Shown here: positions 60,337-64,000 of the stretch, piece after piece | Numbering within the stretch: position 1 is the first letter of the stretch | Layout of the letters: every line of letters begins with the position of its first letter | Notes under the pieces: generated by a model | Seen by the model: the letters and a program-made list of their open reading frames with translations, nothing else | What the model was told of the DNA's origin: nothing | Databases searched by the model: none | Made by a program: the position numbers and the translations under genes | NCBI GenBank assembly: GCA_035460985.1 | Contig: DATHWC010000114.1 | Span: forward strand, 5,068 to 69,067 | DNA: 64,000 nt | Reading direction: 5' to 3' | Origin: Lunatibacter sp035460985 | Lineage (GTDB): Bacteria; Bacteroidota; Bacteroidia; Cytophagales; Cyclobacteriaceae

Positions 60337-62898
60337 ATGGACCGAATTGTACTTTGGCTTTGTATTTTTTCTTTTTTCATTTCTACCTCTTTTGGTCAGG
60401 ATACCGGTTTAGATTATTATTTGCCTAGCGGATATACCTATTCACCAGAGGTTCCCACTCCGGCTTCGGTGCTGGGTTTTGAGGTGGGTGAATGGCATGC
60501 CAGCCATGATCAAGTGGTGAATTACTTCCGTAAAGTGGCAGAGTCCTCCGACCGGGTCACGCTGGTGGAATATGGCCGCACCTATGAAATGAGGCCCCTA
60601 GTCATGTTAGTACTTACTTCTCCTTCCAATCACCAGAAGTTAGAGGATATTAAAGCTAAGCGTAACTCCCTTCGCCATGAACCGGCAGCTGCGGATGTAG
60701 AAGGAACCCCCATAGTCATGTATATGGGGCATTCCGTTCACGGAAATGAGCCCTCTGGCATTCAAGCTTCTCTGATCTCTGCGTACCATTTTGCTGCAGC
60801 GGAAGAACTGGAATCAGACTTGGAAAATATGGTTCTCCTCATCGACCCTGCCTTGAACCCAGACGGTGTTAACCGATTTGCCTCTTGGGTAAATACCCAC
60901 AAAGGATATCACAGTACAGGAGACCGAAACAGTAGAGAGCTTAACGAGGTATGGCCGGGTGGTAGAACCAACCATTATTGGTTTGACCTTAACCGGGATT
61001 GGCTTCCGGTACAGCATCCGGAATCGCGTGGTAGGATTGCCCAGATCCAACAATGGAAACCTAATATCGTCTTGGATTTTCATGAAATGGGTCCCGACAA
61101 CACCTATTTTTTTCAACCCGGAATTCCAAGTAGAAACCACCCATTAACTCCCCAAAAGAATTTTGAACTAACGGAAAAAATTGCCCAGTATCATGCCAAA
61201 TACCTGGATGAGATTGGATCACTTTACTACAGTCAAGAGAGTTTTGATGACTTTTATTATGGGAAAGGTTCTACCTATCCAGATGTTCAGGGAGCAGTTG
61301 GGGTTCTTTTTGAGCAGGCCTCTTCCCGAGGGCATTTGCAGGAGAATCAATATGGTAGTATTAGTTTTCCCTTTACGATTCGCAATCAAGTCAGGACGGC
61401 TCTTTCCTCTTTCGAAGCTGCCAAGGATATGCGTGTGGAGTTAAACCAGTACATGGCCGACTTTTATTTGGAATCGATGACTGAATCAGATGGAGATACA
61501 AATAAAGCCTATATTTTCGGGACGAAAGAAGATTATGCAAGGTCATATCATTTGGCTGACATGATCCTCCACCATGATATCAAACTTTATAGCCTCAAAG
61601 AGGATGTTGTACTTAACGGTGTGCCGTTTGAGGCAGATAGATCGTTTATTGTACCTCTGAACCAGCCCCAGTATCGATTTATCAAATCGATGTTTGAGAC
61701 GAGAACAACTTTTCAAGATAGCTTGTTTTATGACGTTTCAGCATGGAATCTGCCTATGGCATTTAACATGGATTATATGGCGTTGAGCAGCCGTATCTTA
61801 AACTTGGCGGATGTGATAGAAGTGCCTAAAGGGAGCCCTATGAACCATGGGAAAGTAATTGGATCTTCGGGAGCGGTCAGCTATGCCTTTGAATGGGCGG
61901 AATATTATGCTCCCAAAGCCCTTTATTATCTTATGGACAAAGGATATCAACTGAGGGTGGCTCACGAGCCTTTTCAAAATGACCTGGGTGTAAACTTTGG
62001 AAGAGGGACTATCTTAGTCGAAAAGGGAAATAGTGGTGCTTCAGATGAAGTATTTTATCTGGATATAGAGGAAGCAGCTAGTACGTCCAGTATTACTATA
62101 CATGCCCTCACTACGGGATATACTTCAGGTGTAAATCTGGGTTCTCCTAGTATCAGTTTGTTAAAGAAACCCACAATAGCGCTGATGGTGGACAAGGGAG
62201 TGGCCGGAAATGAAGCGGGCGAGATTTGGCATCTGTTCGACCAGCGGATAGATGTTCCCATTACGCTTTTGCCAACCGATCGATTTACCGGAGCAGATCT
62301 GGACCGGTATTCAGTGATTGTTTTTCCGAGTGGATCATATGCTGCCCTGGGAAAAGAAGGTGCGGATAAATTAAAAGCTTGGGTTCAAAATGGAGGGACG
62401 CTAATTGCAAGGGGTAATGCGATGTACTGGCTGGCCCAACAAGAGTTGGCTTCATTTTCCTTTGTCAGTTCCGAGCAGCAGGACTCGACAGTTACACAAA
62501 GAGATTATTCCAACCTAACTAGGGATCGGGGAGCAAGGGTAACAGGTGGTGCGATTTTCAAGGGTAAATTAGACATTACCCACCCCTTGGGGTACGGATA
62601 TGCTGCTCCTGAAATTTATGTTTTCAAAAGTGGCAACCAATTTCTCACTCCATCTAAAAATCCCTACGCAAATCCCTTAGTGTATACCGACGATCCCTTA
62701 GCAAGTGGCTATATCCATCCGAGCAATCTGGCAAAACTACAAAATACAGGGATTATTCAAGTAGCTGCATTGGGCAGAGGAAGAATTATCGGATTCGTGG
62801 ACAACCCGAACTTTAGGGCATTTTGGTTTGGTACCAACAAGCTGTTTTTGAATGCGGTATTTTTTGGACAGACAATCGATGCCAATTCTGCCAGATAG
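60337..62898 (+). CDS. Secreted M14 family zinc carboxypeptidase with C-terminal amidotransferase-like domain (second copy)
   Basis: This 853-residue paralogue of the protein at 12403 has a signal peptide (LWLCIFSFFISTSFG). Zinc ligands are His135 and Glu138 in SVHGNEPSG and probably His249 in LDFHEMG. The likely catalytic Glu is 326 in VLFEQASSRG. A later domain (about 605-690: PTIALMVDKGV, VIVFPSGSYA, WVQNGGTLIARGNA) again resembles class I amidotransferase folds. The two proteins align along their whole length, from GFEVGEWHASHDQVVNYF to the ending with DNPNFRAFW. The substrate is unknown. A strong terminator follows. Confidence 0.9.
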   Translation: MDRIVLWLCIFSFFISTSFGQDTGLDYYLPSGYTYSPEVPTPASVLGFEVGEWHASHDQVVNYFRKVAESSDRVTLVEYGRTYEMRPLVMLVLTSPSNHQKLEDIKAKRNSLRHEPAAADVEGTPIVMYMGHSVHGNEPSGIQASLISAYHFAAAEELESDLENMVLLIDPALNPDGVNRFASWVNTHKGYHSTGDRNSRELNEVWPGGRTNHYWFDLNRDWLPVQHPESRGRIAQIQQWKPNIVLDFHEMGPDNTYFFQPGIPSRNHPLTPQKNFELTEKIAQYHAKYLDEIGSLYYSQESFDDFYYGKGSTYPDVQGAVGVLFEQASSRGHLQENQYGSISFPFTIRNQVRTALSSFEAAKDMRVELNQYMADFYLESMTESDGDTNKAYIFGTKEDYARSYHLADMILHHDIKLYSLKEDVVLNGVPFEADRSFIVPLNQPQYRFIKSMFETRTTFQDSLFYDVSAWNLPMAFNMDYMALSSRILNLADVIEVPKGSPMNHGKVIGSSGAVSYAFEWAEYYAPKALYYLMDKGYQLRVAHEPFQNDLGVNFGRGTILVEKGNSGASDEVFYLDIEEAASTSSITIHALTTGYTSGVNLGSPSISLLKKPTIALMVDKGVAGNEAGEIWHLFDQRIDVPITLLPTDRFTGADLDRYSVIVFPSGSYAALGKEGADKLKAWVQNGGTLIARGNAMYWLAQQELASFSFVSSEQQDSTVTQRDYSNLTRDRGARVTGGAIFKGKLDITHPLGYGYAAPEIYVFKSGNQFLTPSKNPYANPLVYTDDPLASGYIHPSNLAKLQNTGIIQVAALGRGRIIGFVDNPNFRAFWFGTNKLFLNAVFFGQTIDANSAR

Positions 62899-62942
62899 GG
62901 GCGTCCTATTCCTATTTTGGGGTAATTCATGTGTGAAAATAC

Positions 62943-62990
62943 ACACCACATTCCGGAAAGTATTTTTCCTTTTCGGAATGTGGTGTATTT
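62943..62990. terminator. Bidirectional hairpin terminator
   Basis: ACACCACATTCCG (62943-62955) and CGGAATGTGGTGT (62974-62986) form a perfect 13-bp stem with an 18-base loop. TATTTCT follows on the plus strand and TATTTTC (past an AC bulge) on the minus strand. It lies between two converging genes. Confidence 0.8.
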
Positions 62991-63022
62991 CTATACCGAT
63001 TCTCGATAATTTGATATAAAAT

Positions 63023-63595
63023 TTAGTCCTCCACTTCTATCACCATATCTATTTCCACAGCGATATTATTGGGCAGCGAGCTCATCCCAATAGCCGCCCT
63101 TGCATGTTTTCCTTTCTCACCAAACACCTCTACCATCAGGTCAGAAAATCCATTGATAACTTGGGAGTGTTGTTTGAAGGATGGATGGGCATTTACCATT
63201 CCCTGTGCCTGAATGATGTTTTTTACTTTGTTCAAATCCCCAATTTCGGCCTTTAAGGAGGAAAGAAGGGAAATGCCGGTAAACCTAGCCGCTTCATAAC
63301 CCGCCTCAAGTTCCAAGTCTTCACCAAGACGACCGATCACTTGGGTTCCATCCTGCTTGTCGGGACCATGACCTGCCATATAAATCAAATTTCCCACCCG
63401 CTTTGCTTTCAGGTAATTTGCGGTAGGAGGGTTAGGGAGTACCAATTTGATTCCCAATTCTTCGATGCGTTTTTCGGCATCAATACCGTCGTTGGTGGAA
63501 GTAGTGACTTGGGCTTCGACAGTCTCGGTTTTTTCGCTTGTGCAATTCAGCATCAACAGCAGTGACAGGCTTCCCAAAAACAGGAGTTTTTTCAT
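63023..63595 (-). CDS. RidA (YjgF) family protein carried as a lipoprotein
   Basis: From ATG 63595 (190 residues) there is a lipoprotein signal (FLGSLSLLLMLNC, Cys18). A RidA domain covers about residues 60-190 (LIYMAGHGPD, VNAHPSFKQHSQVINGFSDL, HARAAIGMSSLPNNIAVEID). RidA normally removes reactive imines in the cytoplasm, and the key Arg appears in HARAAIG. A periplasmic or membrane-anchored RidA is unusual and suggests a different substrate. The frame extends 23 residues upstream, but the shorter start gives the clean signal. Confidence 0.85.
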   Translation of the reverse strand: MKKLLFLGSLSLLLMLNCTSEKTETVEAQVTTSTNDGIDAEKRIEELGIKLVLPNPPTANYLKAKRVGNLIYMAGHGPDKQDGTQVIGRLGEDLELEAGYEAARFTGISLLSSLKAEIGDLNKVKNIIQAQGMVNAHPSFKQHSQVINGFSDLMVEVFGEKGKHARAAIGMSSLPNNIAVEIDMVIEVED

Positions 63596-63744
63596 GGATC
63601 TAACGTTTAGATTAGTGGTTTGATGTGTATAATTAATAGGTGCAAAGAAGTAAATTATTTTCAAGGTTTTTGATGCAAGTTAATTCCCCGCCAAATCGAT
63701 CATCTTTTAAACAGGATGAGCTTGCGTTTTTCGTCGCTGTTTAA

Positions 63745-64000
63745 TTAAGTCGCTAGAGGTGGACCATCGGGTATTAAGATGGGTTTTCTATTGGGACTGT
63801 ACGTTACCCGCTTTGCCGTAAAGGTCGCAGTTTGATATTCTCCCAAATGAATATTTCCCGTAAGAGTATCCCCTGCAAGTTTTCCGCTAAACATGTACTG
63901 CACTTGTTTACCGGGTTCCCTATATGTACTGTGGAGTTTTACCTCATTGCCTTCGATTGTTCCTAGGATATCCTGACTTGTAAAGTCACTTTCATGCCTC
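63745..64000 (-). CDS. C-terminal part of an unidentified protein (partial)
   Basis: The minus-strand frame from the window edge ends at a TAA at 63745-63747 and shows about 84 residues. It is beta-rich with strands such as ILGTIEGNEVKLHSTYR, MFSGKLAGDTLTGNIHLGEY and ATFTAKRVTY. This looks like the small C-terminal beta domain found after some secreted hydrolases of Bacteroidota (GxxxGxVxLGxYGxAxFxAxR pattern). The main domain lies outside the window, so the function cannot be named. A 149-base gap separates it from the RidA gene. Confidence 0.6.
   Translation of the reverse strand, partial: RHESDFTSQDILGTIEGNEVKLHSTYREPGKQVQYMFSGKLAGDTLTGNIHLGEYQTATFTAKRVTYSPNRKPILIPDGPPLAT

Noticed and set aside
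1..64000. tRNA, rRNA or insertion-sequence genes
   Set aside because: I scanned the gaps for cloverleaf ends, conserved rRNA segments and transposase frames and found none; a tRNAscan or Rfam search would settle it.

Overview
The window looks like a chromosomal segment of a Bacteroidota bacterium, most likely order Cytophagales (Cyclobacteriaceae-like). The main evidence is a type IX secretion / gliding cluster in the canonical order porP-gldK-gldL-gldM-gldN, with a PorW/SprE-type lipoprotein nearby. Supporting evidence is a run of Bacteroidota-typical families (DUF6089, DUF4271, paired OmpH proteins, an F-ATPase operon without beta/epsilon), few Shine-Dalgarno sequences, and several candidate promoters with the Bacteroidota -7 box TAnnTTTG. 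Almost every gene is housekeeping or envelope-related. I see no rRNA, tRNA, CRISPR array, prophage or insertion sequence.

Layout. 1-7.8 kb: glutamine amidotransferase, CBS protein, NAD kinase, then an outer-membrane biogenesis run (barrel protein, UppS, BamA, two OmpH/Skp chaperones). 7.9-17.2 kb: small secreted protein, a REP-like hairpin patch, ABC-F ATPase, release factor 1, haem-binding lipoprotein, M14 peptidase, 3-methyladenine glycosylase and DASH cryptochrome. 17.2-19.1 kb: an AAA ATPase island bracketed by imperfect direct repeats and palindromes. 19-23.5 kb: TonB-dependent receptor and a cytochrome c/sugar dehydrogenase fusion. 23.6-30.8 kb: a minus-strand run of three SurA/PpiC-type chaperones downstream of a complete RsbU/RsbV/RsbW-type partner-switching set. 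30.9-33.2 kb: DUF4197, DUF721 and HemW. 33.4-43.7 kb: SMP-30 protein, D15/BamA-like protein, DUF4271, HemD, then the T9SS cluster. 43.7-50.6 kb: UvrC, PBP1A and PorW/SprE. 50.7-57.6 kb: M23 peptidase, bactofilin and the ATP synthase operon. 57.7-64 kb: a CLC-F-type antiporter, a TIGR01777 epimerase, a second M14 peptidase, a RidA-like lipoprotein and a partial gene.

The most notable non-coding feature is a fluoride (crcB-motif) riboswitch on the minus strand at about 59120-59200. A Bacteroidota-type -7 box lies immediately upstream and a hairpin plus U-tract immediately downstream, leading into a CLC protein that carries CLC-F rather than chloride-channel motifs. Other points of interest are the 45-48 nt direct repeats around the ATPase gene with a 21-nt repeat pair in its promoter, a perfect 10+2+10 palindrome at 18931, the REP-like region at 8.3-8.7 kb, the linkage of partner switching to periplasmic chaperones, and a hairpin between atpE and atpF.

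How the genes work together: much of the window builds the cell envelope. UppS and PBP1A serve peptidoglycan, BamA, Skp/OmpH and SurA/PpiC proteins serve outer-membrane proteins, and GldK-N, PorP and SprE form the T9SS. The ATP synthase supplies energy, and the CLC-F unit gives fluoride defence.
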